DNA of 21,632 nucleotides from Bacillota bacterium (GTDB lineage: Bacteria > Bacillota > Negativicutes > Sporomusales > Sporomusaceae). Location of the stretch: contig JAEWGR010000191.1 in assembly GCA_023388195.1 (NCBI GenBank), forward strand, positions 1 through 21,632, read 5' to 3'. Made by a program: the position numbers and the translations under genes. Of this stretch, positions 7,919 through 15,456 are shown piece by piece. The notes beneath the pieces are model-generated. The model saw only the letters and a list, made by a program, of their open reading frames with translations, made no database searches and was not told the DNA's origin. Within the stretch, counting starts at the first letter, position 1; each line of letters starts with the position of its first letter.

Positions 7919-7945
7919 TAGCCAACTATGTAGTTGGCTATTTTA
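7919..7945 (+). terminator. rho-independent terminator after the HAD gene
   Basis: TAGCCAACTA (7919-7928) is followed after two bases by its complement TAGTTGGCTA (7931-7940), then TTTT. Confidence 0.88.
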
Positions 7946-8052
7946 TGCTGAATTCTTGGGTGAACATAAACCTGCCAGAATTGTTGTACGGTAAGTAAAC
8001 TTCATTTCGGATGCCTTGTAGAAATCGAAGCCATAGCGGAGGTTGATAAAAA

Positions 8053-9147
8053 ATGAAATACATTTGTTCAAAATGCGGGGAAGCAGTGGATGTAACGACA
8101 CGAAATTCAAAATGCAATTGTGGCGGCCTGTGGAAACTGGATTATAAGCCCCCTAAGTTTGATATTTCTTTAGTCGACCAAGATACCTGGAGCCTCTTCC
8201 GTTATCGTGCTTTCCTGCCATTAGAAGGTGAGCAATGGCGGGATATCAGCTTAGGTGAAGGCATGACACCTATAATTCAGTTAAATGAAGATGTGTTGCT
8301 GAAAATGGATTATTTCATGCCAACGTTGTCTTTCAAGGATAGGGGCGCTGCTGCTTTAATCGCTCATTGCCAAGCCATTGGTGTAGATTCTGTCGTACAA
8401 GACAGCAGCGGCAATGCCGGCAATAGTGTGGCGGCCTATTGTGCAAAAGCAGGTATTGACTGTGAAATTTTTGTTCCTGAAGGGACATCACCCAACAAGA
8501 TTGATATGATCAGATCCCACAACGCCCGCGTCAATATTGTCCCCGGTACGAGAGATAATTGTGCTGATGCCTGTCGGGCAAAAGTAGATACAGAGGGAAA
8601 GTATTACGCAAATCATGTGTACAATCCGTTTTTCTACGAAGGTACTAAAACCTATATTTACGAAGTCTATGAGCAACTGCACAGAATTCCGGCCAATATT
8701 TTTGTCCCGCTGGGAAATGGCACGCTATTCATCGGCATTGTAAAGGCCCTGGAAGAACTTCTTGCAAGTGATGTCATCGAGAAAATGCCCCATATTATAG
8801 CCGTTCAAAGCGAGTTCTGTGATCCCTTCGTCAGAGCAGTGCTGACCGGAGCTAAACATCCGGCTGCAGTCACCCCTTTGCCGACACTGGCAGAGGGAAT
8901 TGCTATCGGCGTACCTATGCGGGGTGACGAAATTTTGGAATACACCTATAAATACAATATCGAGATGATTACGGCGCCGGAGAAGCAGATTATGGCAGCC
9001 CGAGCGGCGCTGGCCGCCAAGGGCATCTACTGCGAGCATACAACAGCAGCCACGTATGCCGCTTATTTAAATTACTGTGAAATAAACGGCAAAATAGCTG
9101 ATTGTTTGATCCCTATGTGCGGGGCCGGCCTCAAATCGGATCACTAA
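8053..9147 (+). CDS. threonine-synthase-like PLP enzyme with N-terminal zinc ribbon
   Basis: 364 residues, cytoplasmic. The N-terminus has a Cys4 ribbon (Cys5-x2-Cys8 ... Cys21-x-Cys23) as in archaeal-type threonine synthases. The fold-type-II PLP core follows: TLSFKDRGA with Schiff-base Lys95, SSGNAGNSVAAYCAKAG (cofactor ring), and VPLGNGTLFIG (phosphate loop), ending in a C-terminal MCGAGLKSD block. Threonine synthase converts O-phosphohomoserine to threonine. The gene is not next to hom or thrB, so paralogous activities (cysteate synthase, threonine dehydratase-like lyases) remain possible. GGAGG lies 11 bases before the ATG. A 9-bp hairpin with one bulge (8000-8030) sits in the leader. 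Confidence 0.8.
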   Translation: MKYICSKCGEAVDVTTRNSKCNCGGLWKLDYKPPKFDISLVDQDTWSLFRYRAFLPLEGEQWRDISLGEGMTPIIQLNEDVLLKMDYFMPTLSFKDRGAAALIAHCQAIGVDSVVQDSSGNAGNSVAAYCAKAGIDCEIFVPEGTSPNKIDMIRSHNARVNIVPGTRDNCADACRAKVDTEGKYYANHVYNPFFYEGTKTYIYEVYEQLHRIPANIFVPLGNGTLFIGIVKALEELLASDVIEKMPHIIAVQSEFCDPFVRAVLTGAKHPAAVTPLPTLAEGIAIGVPMRGDEILEYTYKYNIEMITAPEKQIMAARAALAAKGIYCEHTTAATYAAYLNYCEINGKIADCLIPMCGAGLKSDH

Positions 9148-9203
9148 TTCCTCTCTGGGGCTCGAGCTTCCCGTACGCCCAAGGTTCTTCGTTCCTGAAA
9201 CAT

Positions 9204-9239
9204 AAAGCAGCACCTCCAATGGGGTGCTGCTTTTCTTTT
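9204..9239 (+). terminator. rho-independent terminator after the threonine-synthase-like gene
   Basis: AAAGCAGCACC (9204-9214) pairs with GGTGCTGCTTT (9223-9233) around an 8-nt loop, with a TTTTCTTTT tail. Confidence 0.92.
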
Positions 9240-9251
9240 GCGTAAACAAGA

Positions 9252-9279
9252 ACACATTGCATGTAATTTACATAATATA
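9252..9279 (+). promoter_or_regulatory. candidate sporulation (SigK/SigE-type) promoter of the beta-propeller gene
   Basis: CATAATATA (9271-9279) fits the mother-cell -10 pattern CATANNNTA, and AC at 9252-9253 sits 17 bases upstream as in SigK promoters. A SigA-like alternative, TTGCAT-17-TATTAA (9257-9285), overlaps it. The short motif makes chance likely enough to keep confidence low. Confidence 0.35.
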
Positions 9280-9326
9280 TATTAAATTAGTCCCTAATTA
9301 TCTTATAAAATGGAGGAATTGATACA

Positions 9327-10280
9327 ATGCCGTATTTTAAAAAACATTTTGGTGTTATTGCAGATTCTTCAGCCAGAAGGGTCAGTGTTTTTGACACCGA
9401 TACGTTGACGTATCTGCAGCATATCCCCTTAGATGCAGATGTTATCGATGTAGCGTTGACGAGCGATTGCCGGCGGGCAGTTGTAAGCTCTTTCGCGAGC
9501 AAAACTATTTTTCAAATCGATGTGAGTGGAATTCCGGCCCGAGTGGCAGGCAGTGCCACTACCACTACCTTTCTTGAAGATGTGCAGATCACCCCTGATG
9601 ACATGTTTGCATTGAGTGTAGATGGCTCAGGGGAAGATCAAGCTATTGTAGCTTACGACCTGAAAACAAATACTTTTGCCTCCACACTACCCACCAGTGC
9701 GCAAGCTGTTGCTATATCGCCCACGTGTAGCGGACTGGTCCTGACTGCTGTAACAAATAACGACAGCGTCCATCGGTTTATGATTGACCGCTGCGGTGAC
9801 CTCACAGACACCGGACAGCTATTTCCGGCCGGGGAAAGCCCTATTAACATTAATTTCAGCCCCGACGGCAAATTTGCCTTTGTAGCCAATTTTACTGGCG
9901 CAGTCAGTGTGTTGAGTACCGCCAGGTCGGACAATATCAGCTTGATCAGCACTGTGCCGACAGCTGGCCCGGTGCAAAGCATGGCTATTTCCCGGGATGG
10001 CAGGCATTTATTTGTGCTGGGATCGAGTGACGTTTATATTTTTACCTTCGACCCGGTTTCAGGAGCCTTAGCCCTGGCGCGTTCCTTTGCTCACGGCCTT
10101 CAGATCAGATCCTTTTTTGGTGTTGACCAGATAGCCCTTGATTCCAGTGAAACCAGGCTGTTTATCTCCGCTGTTGGGCAAGTGGCTGTGTTTACTACTT
10201 TCGGCGCCCTCTTGGGAACAGTAACCGGTGTCTCCGGTCCGGGCGGTTTGGCCCTGTGCACGCATAAGTGTTTTGATTAA
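9327..10280 (+). CDS. YVTN/WD40-like beta-propeller protein
   Basis: 317 residues with no signal peptide or membrane helix, made of about seven repeats of 42-46 residues. Each ends in the pattern (S/T)PDG..(A/L)FV..., for example ITPDDMFALSV, FSPDGKFAFVANF, ISRDGRHLFVLGS and LDSSETRLFISAV. These are the signature strands of YVTN/lactonase-type propellers (cf. 6-phosphogluconolactonase family). I see no reason to call it a lactonase; such proteins in spore formers also serve as structural or binding proteins. TGGAGGAATTG precedes the ATG. It stands alone between terminators. The SigK-like motif upstream hints at late-sporulation expression. Confidence 0.72.
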   Translation: MPYFKKHFGVIADSSARRVSVFDTDTLTYLQHIPLDADVIDVALTSDCRRAVVSSFASKTIFQIDVSGIPARVAGSATTTTFLEDVQITPDDMFALSVDGSGEDQAIVAYDLKTNTFASTLPTSAQAVAISPTCSGLVLTAVTNNDSVHRFMIDRCGDLTDTGQLFPAGESPININFSPDGKFAFVANFTGAVSVLSTARSDNISLISTVPTAGPVQSMAISRDGRHLFVLGSSDVYIFTFDPVSGALALARSFAHGLQIRSFFGVDQIALDSSETRLFISAVGQVAVFTTFGALLGTVTGVSGPGGLALCTHKCFD

Positions 10281-10298
10281 CTGGTAGATGGATATGCA

Positions 10299-10327
10299 GG
10301 GACTGCTTGCGCATAGCAGGCAGTCCC
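10299..10327. repeat. inverted repeat 18 bp after the beta-propeller stop
   Basis: GGGACTGC (10299-10306) pairs with GCAGTCCC (10320-10327), with a small internal TGC/GCA stem. No T-tract follows, so it is probably not the terminator itself. Confidence 0.5.
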
Positions 10328-10399
10328 ACCGGCACCTGAGCAAATGCTAACAATGAGTACTATGAGCTGGAATGCAATTGAACCTTAATCCATGGAGTT

Positions 10400-10433
10400 A
10401 AAGGGCAGTGAGACACATTGCTCTTTTCTTTTG
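10400..10433 (+). terminator. rho-independent terminator downstream of the beta-propeller gene
   Basis: An 11-bp stem with two wobble pairs (10400-10410 with 10416-10426), loop AGACA, then TTTTCTTTT. It is 120 bp past the stop, after the inverted repeat at 10299-10327. Confidence 0.75.
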
Positions 10434-10518
10434 CCGTTATTCCCGGCATGCAGAATCGTGATCGACGGCAGGCTGCTTTCTCTATGAGAGAAGATTACCT
10501 AGTTCCAGCTCCAGGGTG

Positions 10519-10532
10519 GCCTTGATCAAGGC
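10519..10532. repeat. 14-bp perfect palindrome downstream of murI
   Basis: GCCTTGATCAAGGC reads the same on both strands and lies 15 bp beyond the murI stop. A second short hairpin, TTCTCT-ATG-AGAGAA, is near 10479-10494. Neither has a following T-run on the minus strand; function unknown. Confidence 0.5.
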
Positions 10533-10546
10533 AGAATGCTTTTGTT

Positions 10547-11320
10547 TTAAATGCTATGCAAATAAGTTTGCAATATTTTCTTATAATCAATATCGCTGGG
10601 CGGGAGTTTGCCATTTGTAATGACAAACTTAATTTTATCGTCTATATTGGGTGCTACTCCTTTTTGCTTTAATATGTCTGCCAGGTGATTTATAGTTCCC
10701 GCACTGCCGTCAAAAAAAGTAGTTTCCTCTGGAAACGCTTGCTGCAAAACTTTGCTGAATAGTGGGAAATGTGTACAGCCAAGAACAACAGCACCATAAT
10801 CAGCTAAGGTTAATGGGGCAAATTTATTTTGTAAATACTGATGCACTTCCGGAGTGTCAAACTTAAACTGCTCGGCAAACACTACCAAGCCGCCTAACGC
10901 CATCGTATCCACCATTTCTGCCGCATCAAGTCTATGAATCAATTGATTGAATTTTTCTTCCCGCAGAGTAAGGCTGGTTGCTAAAACCAATACCTTTTTG
11001 CTTATTTCTTTACAATGAGCAACAGCTGGCTTTACAGCCGGTTCCATGCCAATAATAGGGAAACTATAATTCTTGCGCAATTTTCCGGCTGCAACACTTG
11101 TTGCCGTATTGCAAGCGATCACTACGGCATCTACTTTGATTTTATCCATATATTCCATACCGGTTTGTACATAGTGTTTTACTTCATTTTTCGATTTTTC
11201 CCCATAAGGCAAGTGCTCAATATCAGCGTAGTAAATGTAATCAGCAAAGGGGAGTATTTTTAAAGCGTGACCAAGAACAGTAAGGCCGCCAATACCAGAG
11301 TCAAAAAAGCCAATTTTCAT
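10547..11320 (-). CDS. murI: glutamate racemase
   Basis: Interconverts L- and D-glutamate for peptidoglycan synthesis. 257 residues from the ATG at 11320, chosen because AGGAAGGG lies 7-15 bases upstream and the product then starts MKIGFFDSGIGGLTVL, the family start; an in-frame start 8 codons upstream is less likely. Both catalytic cysteines are present: Cys70 in VVIACNTATS and Cys182 in VLGCTHFP, with Asp7-Ser8 of the DSG motif and PYGEKS (~39-44). The length fits the family. It is monocistronic with its own promoter (TTGACG-16-TATAAA on the minus strand). Confidence 0.95.
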   Translation of the reverse strand: MKIGFFDSGIGGLTVLGHALKILPFADYIYYADIEHLPYGEKSKNEVKHYVQTGMEYMDKIKVDAVVIACNTATSVAAGKLRKNYSFPIIGMEPAVKPAVAHCKEISKKVLVLATSLTLREEKFNQLIHRLDAAEMVDTMALGGLVVFAEQFKFDTPEVHQYLQNKFAPLTLADYGAVVLGCTHFPLFSKVLQQAFPEETTFFDGSAGTINHLADILKQKGVAPNIDDKIKFVITNGKLPPSDIDYKKILQTYLHSI

Positions 11321-11352
11321 TCCTAATCCCTTCCTAAGTCTCAATTATTATA

Positions 11353-11380
11353 TTTATATTATAGAGAATAACTCCGTCAA
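11353..11380 (-). promoter_or_regulatory. SigA-type promoter of murI
   Basis: On the minus strand TTGACG (11380-11375) and TATAAA (11358-11353) are 16 bp apart, 33 bp before the murI start, in a very AT-rich leader. Confidence 0.6.
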
Positions 11381-11818
11381 ATTAGAGAACTCCATTAAAA
11401 CAAGTATGCCTATATAATACCATAAACTGGCGGCCGCAGGAACCGCATATGAGATTTGGTCAGAATTTGGCGCTTCTAAGCCTGGCCGCTTTGTGCTAGA
11501 GGTATCTTTTGTTTTATAGGCTGTTTATATGCCAAGGCGGTTTCACCGTGGGTAGGTAACCCAATTAAATAACTAAATTGCTAATTGTAAAAGAAAGCAC
11601 CGTCTGCTGATAGGGCCTTGTGTCCAAGCAGTGATCGCTACAAAATAGTAAGGCTGACAGAAGCCAATAAGGGAAAAAAGTTGGGGGAAATCAAGAGAAT
11701 GTTGCTGTATGGCATAAGGTCATTGCCATTCTGTCAAAAGATACAAGCGCTATCTCATAGGCGAGATAGCGCTTATATTGACTGCAACCGGCATGAAGCT
11801 AAACTACATGAAAAGATA
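11381..11818. other. intergenic region between convergent-to-divergent murI and GGDEF genes
   Basis: No convincing gene. An open frame on the plus strand (about 11618-11905) runs through the terminator hairpin and into the 3' end of the GGDEF gene antisense; it has no clear ribosome site and no recognisable product. The only structured element is the hairpin at 11745-11774. Confidence 0.5.
11735..11774 (-). terminator. terminator of the GGDEF gene
   Basis: A perfect 12-bp stem, AAGCGCTATCTC (11745-11756) with GAGATAGCGCTT (11763-11774), loop of 6. Read on the minus strand it is followed by GTATCTTTTG, giving a modest T-run. It lies 45 bp beyond the stop. Confidence 0.75.
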
Positions 11819-13465
11819 TTAAAGAGCATTAGGGCCGGCGGCATCCGTTTCCTGATAAAAATGATAGCCATTTTTACCGTTGTGTTTTGCAAAATACATA
11901 GCTGAGTCAGCCTTGGTCAACAGTAGATCCGCATCAGTGCCATCGACAGGTGCGATACTAATACCTATACTGCTGGTAACAGCTACCTCTGCGCCTATGA
12001 CAGCAATAGGTTGGGCTAAGACTTTGATAATTTTCTCTGTAATTGGCAGGATATCACATTTATTATCCATATGGGACAGAATAATGGTGAATTCATCACC
12101 GCCCATGCGGGCAACGGTATCTGTTTTCCTGACACTGGCGTTAAGCCTCTGGGCGACTGTTTTGAGGACAATATCACCAGCGTCATGCCCATAGGTATCA
12201 TTTATTTTTTTAAACCCGTCAAGATCAACAAGAAGCAAAGCACATATATGATGGCTGTCTGTTATGGCAAGGGCCTGCAACAGCTGTTCATGGAAAAGCG
12301 TGCGATTTGATAAGCCGGTTAGGGCATCATGTTTTGCCATATAATTTACTTTTTCTGCGGTTAGATACTTTTCTGTGACATCTAATAGGATGACAAGGTA
12401 GCAATCGGCATGCTTATCAGTTATCTTGGTTACTTTTGCCTCAAAGTATTGTTTTTTATCCTGTACCGACGTTTGAAAAGAGCATTCGGCCACACAACCG
12501 GTATTCAGCGAGGCTAAAGCGGTATCATCAAGATTCATACTGTTGAACAGGCTGCGGGGATTAATCATATGCTTCTCGCAATGCAGCATGCGGGACAACT
12601 CCTTGTTGGACCGTACGGAGCCAAGCATTGCATCAGCTACTAGTATACCTATTGGTGAATTATCAATAATACGATTGAGAAGATTGTGCAGAATTGTTTC
12701 ATCATAAACGACGGCTAAGGAGTTCGTTCTTTCATAAGTCACGACAATGGCATAGCCCAATAACAAAAAGCCGGTGCCGGAGATGAGATGGGCAAACCAC
12801 CAGAGGGAAGTCCAAGGCGTAGTAAGCAGGAAAGCCGTGGAGGCTTGGACAAATAAAAACTGCGCGGCAAGATGGAATTTCATTATGTAACTGCGAGCCG
12901 GTGAAATTAAAATTTTAATAATCGAGCAAAGCGAAATCAATAAGGCCGCCAATTCAATGTATTTAATATGGATAAGAGGAACAGAACCACTAGTGTGGGT
13001 GTAAAAGAAGGCACAGCCCGCTATCACTAAAAATAACAGAAAATGAGGCCAGAAAAGGTTTTGCCGTAGGGTTGAGACTTCCTCTTGCAAAACCCGTAAA
13101 TGAGACAGACCTAAAAAAAGATAACTCGACATAATGAGCCTGGAGATTGGGCCAAAAATAATAAACTGGGCCAGGTTATGTGAAGAGTGATCTGTGAGAA
13201 TGCCATGAAAACCGTAGATTGTTACAAAGCCAATGTACCCGAGTGATACATAACGCAAAAAGTCGCTGCGGCTATTTTTAAAGCTCAGATAGGCCGCATA
13301 AGCGATAAAGGCTGAAAGTAGCTCAGCAAACAAAATAGCTGCTTTATGAAAAGCAAACAGCGGGAATTTTTCAGGAGAATCAATATAGAATAAGTACATA
13401 ATGCCGGTCAACGGGAAAAAAGTCAGCCAAGCAAAGGTCAAAACCTTAAATACCGAACGAAACAT
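11819..13465 (-). CDS. membrane-bound PAS-GGDEF diguanylate cyclase
   Basis: 548 residues. About eight hydrophobic helices (residues ~5-250) form an MASE-like membrane sensor that I cannot assign to a named family. A PAS domain follows (~262-372, starting NRIIDNSPIGILVADA), then a GGDEF domain (~378-540: KHDALTGLSNRTLFHEQL, LLLVDLDGFKKINDTYGHDAGD, RMGGDEF near 455, SIGIS). The catalytic GGDEF is intact, and an RKTD I-site sits five residues before it, so it should make cyclic di-GMP from GTP with product inhibition. No EAL domain follows. GAGGTGAT precedes the ATG. The ligand of the membrane sensor is unknown. Confidence 0.92.
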   Translation of the reverse strand: MFRSVFKVLTFAWLTFFPLTGIMYLFYIDSPEKFPLFAFHKAAILFAELLSAFIAYAAYLSFKNSRSDFLRYVSLGYIGFVTIYGFHGILTDHSSHNLAQFIIFGPISRLIMSSYLFLGLSHLRVLQEEVSTLRQNLFWPHFLLFLVIAGCAFFYTHTSGSVPLIHIKYIELAALLISLCSIIKILISPARSYIMKFHLAAQFLFVQASTAFLLTTPWTSLWWFAHLISGTGFLLLGYAIVVTYERTNSLAVVYDETILHNLLNRIIDNSPIGILVADAMLGSVRSNKELSRMLHCEKHMINPRSLFNSMNLDDTALASLNTGCVAECSFQTSVQDKKQYFEAKVTKITDKHADCYLVILLDVTEKYLTAEKVNYMAKHDALTGLSNRTLFHEQLLQALAITDSHHICALLLVDLDGFKKINDTYGHDAGDIVLKTVAQRLNASVRKTDTVARMGGDEFTIILSHMDNKCDILPITEKIIKVLAQPIAVIGAEVAVTSSIGISIAPVDGTDADLLLTKADSAMYFAKHNGKNGYHFYQETDAAGPNAL

Positions 13466-13497
13466 ACTATCACCTCAGTAGTATAAGTGCAAACTTA

Positions 13498-13527
13498 ATT
13501 ATATAGCATTACAGGAAATTCTGCCAA
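13498..13527 (-). promoter_or_regulatory. SigA-type promoter of the GGDEF gene
   Basis: On the minus strand TTGGCA (13527-13522) and TATAAT (13503-13498) are 18 bp apart, 33 bp upstream of the start codon. Confidence 0.7.
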
Positions 13528-13638
13528 CCCATGATAAGCCTATAAACGATTAACCAGCAAGTAGCCAATTTTGCCTGTTGCTAAGATAATAAGGAAAAAA
13601 GTACAATTCGTTCTGTAAACAGTTGAAGCAAAGCAAGT

Positions 13639-13659
13639 GTAGGATAGTGGGGGCGTTCC
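13639..13659 (+). repeat. degenerate left arm of the REP/MITE family
   Basis: GTAG (13639-13642) followed by a one-mismatch copy of AGTGGGGACGTTCC (13646-13659, A to G). The right arm is missing. Confidence 0.6.
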
Positions 13660-13673
13660 ATATATATAAATGG

Positions 13674-13719
13674 CGAAAATCCCTGTTAATTTTATGTAGA
13701 AATTTAACAGGGATTTTCG
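13674..13719. repeat. perfect 16-bp inverted repeat, 14-nt loop
   Basis: CGAAAATCCCTGTTAA (13674-13689) pairs without mismatch with TTAACAGGGATTTTCG (13704-13719). No T-run follows on either strand. It begins 14 bp after the degenerate REP arm. Confidence 0.8.
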
Positions 13720-13893
13720 TATTGCAAGTAAATATATAATAATTGGATACAGCTATTGATCAACAAATTAATAGAATGAAAACAGGAATAATGCCCTGGC
13801 TTCATTTATCTTAAAATTCCTACTAACTATCACTCATTGCAAAGTTTTACCAGTGAAGCGTGTTAATAAAAAGTGATTAGTTTGAGGTGTAGT

Positions 13894-14373
13894 ATGAAAG
13901 ATAAATTCACTTTTAATGTATGTTCATTTGTGGGGATGTTTGTGACATTGATATATGTAATTAGCATTCTTAAGTCTTCTGGGATTTACATAAGTCCGAT
14001 AAAGGGGACTATGATGATAGCGGTTGTATTTCTATTTGCAATGTTTGCAGATGTTTTTTATAAAATGCTGTTTTATATTTTAATTGCAAGAATTATAAAT
14101 TACCCATGGTTGTGGCGTGAACAGCGAGCGAATCTTACCGATTTTGCAAAAGAGGATTTGAAAGAGCATCCTTTAAGTGAAATAGTATCTGTTGCTTTAG
14201 TTCTAGCAATCGGATATTATTTGACCCATATATTTCTTTCACCTTATGTATTTCGGGTCAGTATGCGTATAAACTCCGTTATGTTATGTTTAGCTGCACT
14301 CTGGTTAGGAGGCCTGATTATCGGTGGATTTCTATATATAATATTAAATAGCCTCACTAATAGGAGGCACTAG
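13894..14373 (+). CDS. small integral membrane protein, unknown function
   Basis: 159 residues from the ATG at 13894, with GAGGTG at 13884-13889; an in-frame GTG at 13873 is less likely. Four hydrophobic segments are visible: ~8-28 (SFVGMFVTLIYVISIL), ~38-60 (GTMMIAVVFLFAMFADVFYKML), ~97-117 (SEIVSVALVLAIGYYLTHIF) and ~130-152. A polar, charged loop (REQRANLTDFAKEDLKEHP) lies between the second and third. No domain recognised. A REP element starts 10 bp after its stop. Base composition is AT-rich, like the rest of this accessory region. Confidence 0.65.
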   Translation: MKDKFTFNVCSFVGMFVTLIYVISILKSSGIYISPIKGTMMIAVVFLFAMFADVFYKMLFYILIARIINYPWLWREQRANLTDFAKEDLKEHPLSEIVSVALVLAIGYYLTHIFLSPYVFRVSMRINSVMLCLAALWLGGLIIGGFLYIILNSLTNRRH

Positions 14374-14383
14374 AGGAGACAAT

Positions 14384-14451
14384 GTAGACAGTGGGGACGT
14401 TCCTTTTTTGTCATTTAAAGGGACAAAAAAGGAACGTCCCCGGGTGTCCAC
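14384..14451. repeat. REP/MITE palindrome, copy A
   Basis: GTAG at 14384-14387, then a perfect 20-bp stem: GGGGACGTTCCTTTTTTGTC (14393-14412) with its complement (14422-14441), loop ATTTAAAGG, outer flank GGTGTCCAC. 65 of 68 bases match copy B. It matches the ends of the RAYT element at 18199-19024, so it is probably mobilised by that enzyme in trans. Confidence 0.9.
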
Positions 14452-14557
14452 ATTATTATAGACACTCTTGTAGGTTTAAGTGAATTATCAATGCTCTTGA
14501 TATTTAGTATACACGCGTTAATACTATTCATCAAATAGAGGGCAGGAAGCGCCAGCG

Positions 14558-14606
14558 TTGACTTTCTCCAATATGTGAAATACAATTTACCTAACAACTG
14601 GTGGTT
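14558..14606 (+). promoter_or_regulatory. tetR promoter and putative TetR operator
   Basis: TTGACT (14558-14563), 17-bp spacer, TACAAT (14581-14586), then TTTACCTAAC (14586-14595) running into an imperfect palindrome TAAC-N8-GTTA (14592-14607). The same layout recurs before the methyltransferase gene. Confidence 0.7.
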
Positions 14607-14619
14607 ATGGAGGTAAAGG

Positions 14620-15237
14620 GTGAGCGGTCAAACCAGGGATAGAATTAAAAAAAATGCGCTGATGTTATTTGCCAATAATGGCTATGATGCAACAAGTATG
14701 GAAAAAATCGCTACTGGGGTGGGTATAAAGAAGTCATCGCTTTATGCCTTTATTACCAGTAAAGAAGCGCTTTTTTGGGAGATTTATGAAGATCTTGAGA
14801 GTGAATACCATAATTACATGGAGCAGGTATTAGCGAACTCAGAAAATATGTCGCCACCAGAGAGACTGTACTATCTGTTTAAGCAATATCTAATTGGTAA
14901 TCAGAGCTCTGATGAACAAGAAAGACTGGCCGCGAGAGCCTTTTGGATTCGGTTAATGTTCTTTCCCCCAGTTGACCTAAAGGATAGACTGTTAACGCGG
15001 GCACTGAACCACGAAATGGGGCTGGGTGAGAGGTATAAGGAAATAATTAAGGATGGAATTTCACAAGGCTTAATTCGTGATGACCCACCGGCAGAAATTT
15101 TGCTCTCCTATTATAGTTTAAGGCAGGGTCTTTATTCACTAATGAATGTATTCATGTCGGATTTTACTGAAGAGCAAAAGCTGGATAAGCTGGATAAAGT
15201 CTGGCATAATTATTGGCATGGCATAAAAAGAAGCTAA
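14620..15237 (+). CDS. TetR/AcrR-family transcriptional regulator
   Basis: 205 residues starting at a GTG with GGAGG seven bases upstream. The N-terminal HTH (~8-55) is typical: KKNALMLFANNGYDATSMEK..., recognition part VGIKKSSLYAFITSKEAL. The C-terminal helical domain (~60-200) should bind a ligand and dimerise. The promoter carries a likely operator shared with the next gene, an LCMT-like methyltransferase, so autoregulation and control of that gene are inferred. A rho-independent terminator follows 3 bp after the stop, so the methyltransferase is a separate transcript. Confidence 0.9.
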   Translation: MSGQTRDRIKKNALMLFANNGYDATSMEKIATGVGIKKSSLYAFITSKEALFWEIYEDLESEYHNYMEQVLANSENMSPPERLYYLFKQYLIGNQSSDEQERLAARAFWIRLMFFPPVDLKDRLLTRALNHEMGLGERYKEIIKDGISQGLIRDDPPAEILLSYYSLRQGLYSLMNVFMSDFTEEQKLDKLDKVWHNYWHGIKRS

Positions 15238-15240
15238 AAT

Positions 15241-15277
15241 TAAGGGTTCTGGTGATTACCGGAATCCTTATTTGTTT
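15241..15277 (+). terminator. rho-independent terminator of tetR
   Basis: TAAGGGTTCTGGT (15241-15253) pairs with ACCGGAATCCTTA (15258-15270), 13 bp with two G-T wobbles, loop GATT, then TTTGTTT. Confidence 0.85.
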
Positions 15278-15292
15278 AAAGAGCATAAAAAG

Positions 15293-15317
15293 ATTGATCG
15301 CCAAGCTGGCGATCAAT
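15293..15317. repeat. 11-bp hairpin between tetR and methyltransferase gene
   Basis: ATTGATCGCCA (15293-15303), loop AGC, TGGCGATCAAT (15307-15317). A T-run would follow only on the minus strand (CTTTTTATG), so it may be a second or reverse terminator. Confidence 0.6.
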
Positions 15318-15369
15318 GGCAGTTATCCCGATAACCTACTTGCTGTTATATTACAAGAGCTATTGCCTA

Positions 15370-15419
15370 TTGACTTTTTCCATAATATAGAATAGTATTT
15401 TACCTAACGAACGGTCGTT
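15370..15419 (+). promoter_or_regulatory. methyltransferase promoter with TetR-type operator
   Basis: TTGACT (15370-15375), 17-bp spacer, TAGTAT (15393-15398), then TTTACCTAAC (15399-15408) and the palindrome AACGA-ACGG-TCGTT (15406-15419). It mirrors the tetR promoter in hexamers, spacing and operator position. Confidence 0.75.
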
Positions 15420-15456
15420 TTAAAATTCGATATGTTTTCTTTTACAGGAGGCAATT

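Larger units (their letters stand above)
13528..13893. other. intergenic region with a decayed REP arm and a long hairpin
   Basis: No gene seen. It holds the degenerate REP left arm at 13639-13659 and the 16-bp-stem hairpin at 13674-13719. The remainder (13720-13880) is AT-rich and without obvious structure. Confidence 0.5.

Noticed and set aside
9327..10280. 6-phosphogluconolactonase call for the beta-propeller protein
   Set aside because: Only generic propeller repeats are visible; no catalytic residues could be identified.
10440..10532. Possible tRNA or structured RNA among the hairpins downstream of murI
   Set aside because: No cloverleaf or T-loop consensus could be drawn; only short isolated palindromes are present.
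11618..11905. 95-residue plus-strand frame between murI and the GGDEF gene
   Set aside because: It crosses the terminator hairpin and the 3' end of the GGDEF gene, has no good ribosome site and no family resemblance.
14384..14451. REP copy A as an ordinary rho-independent terminator
   Set aside because: No T-run follows the stem, and a near-identical copy and the RAYT ends show it to be a mobile palindrome; it may still slow transcription.
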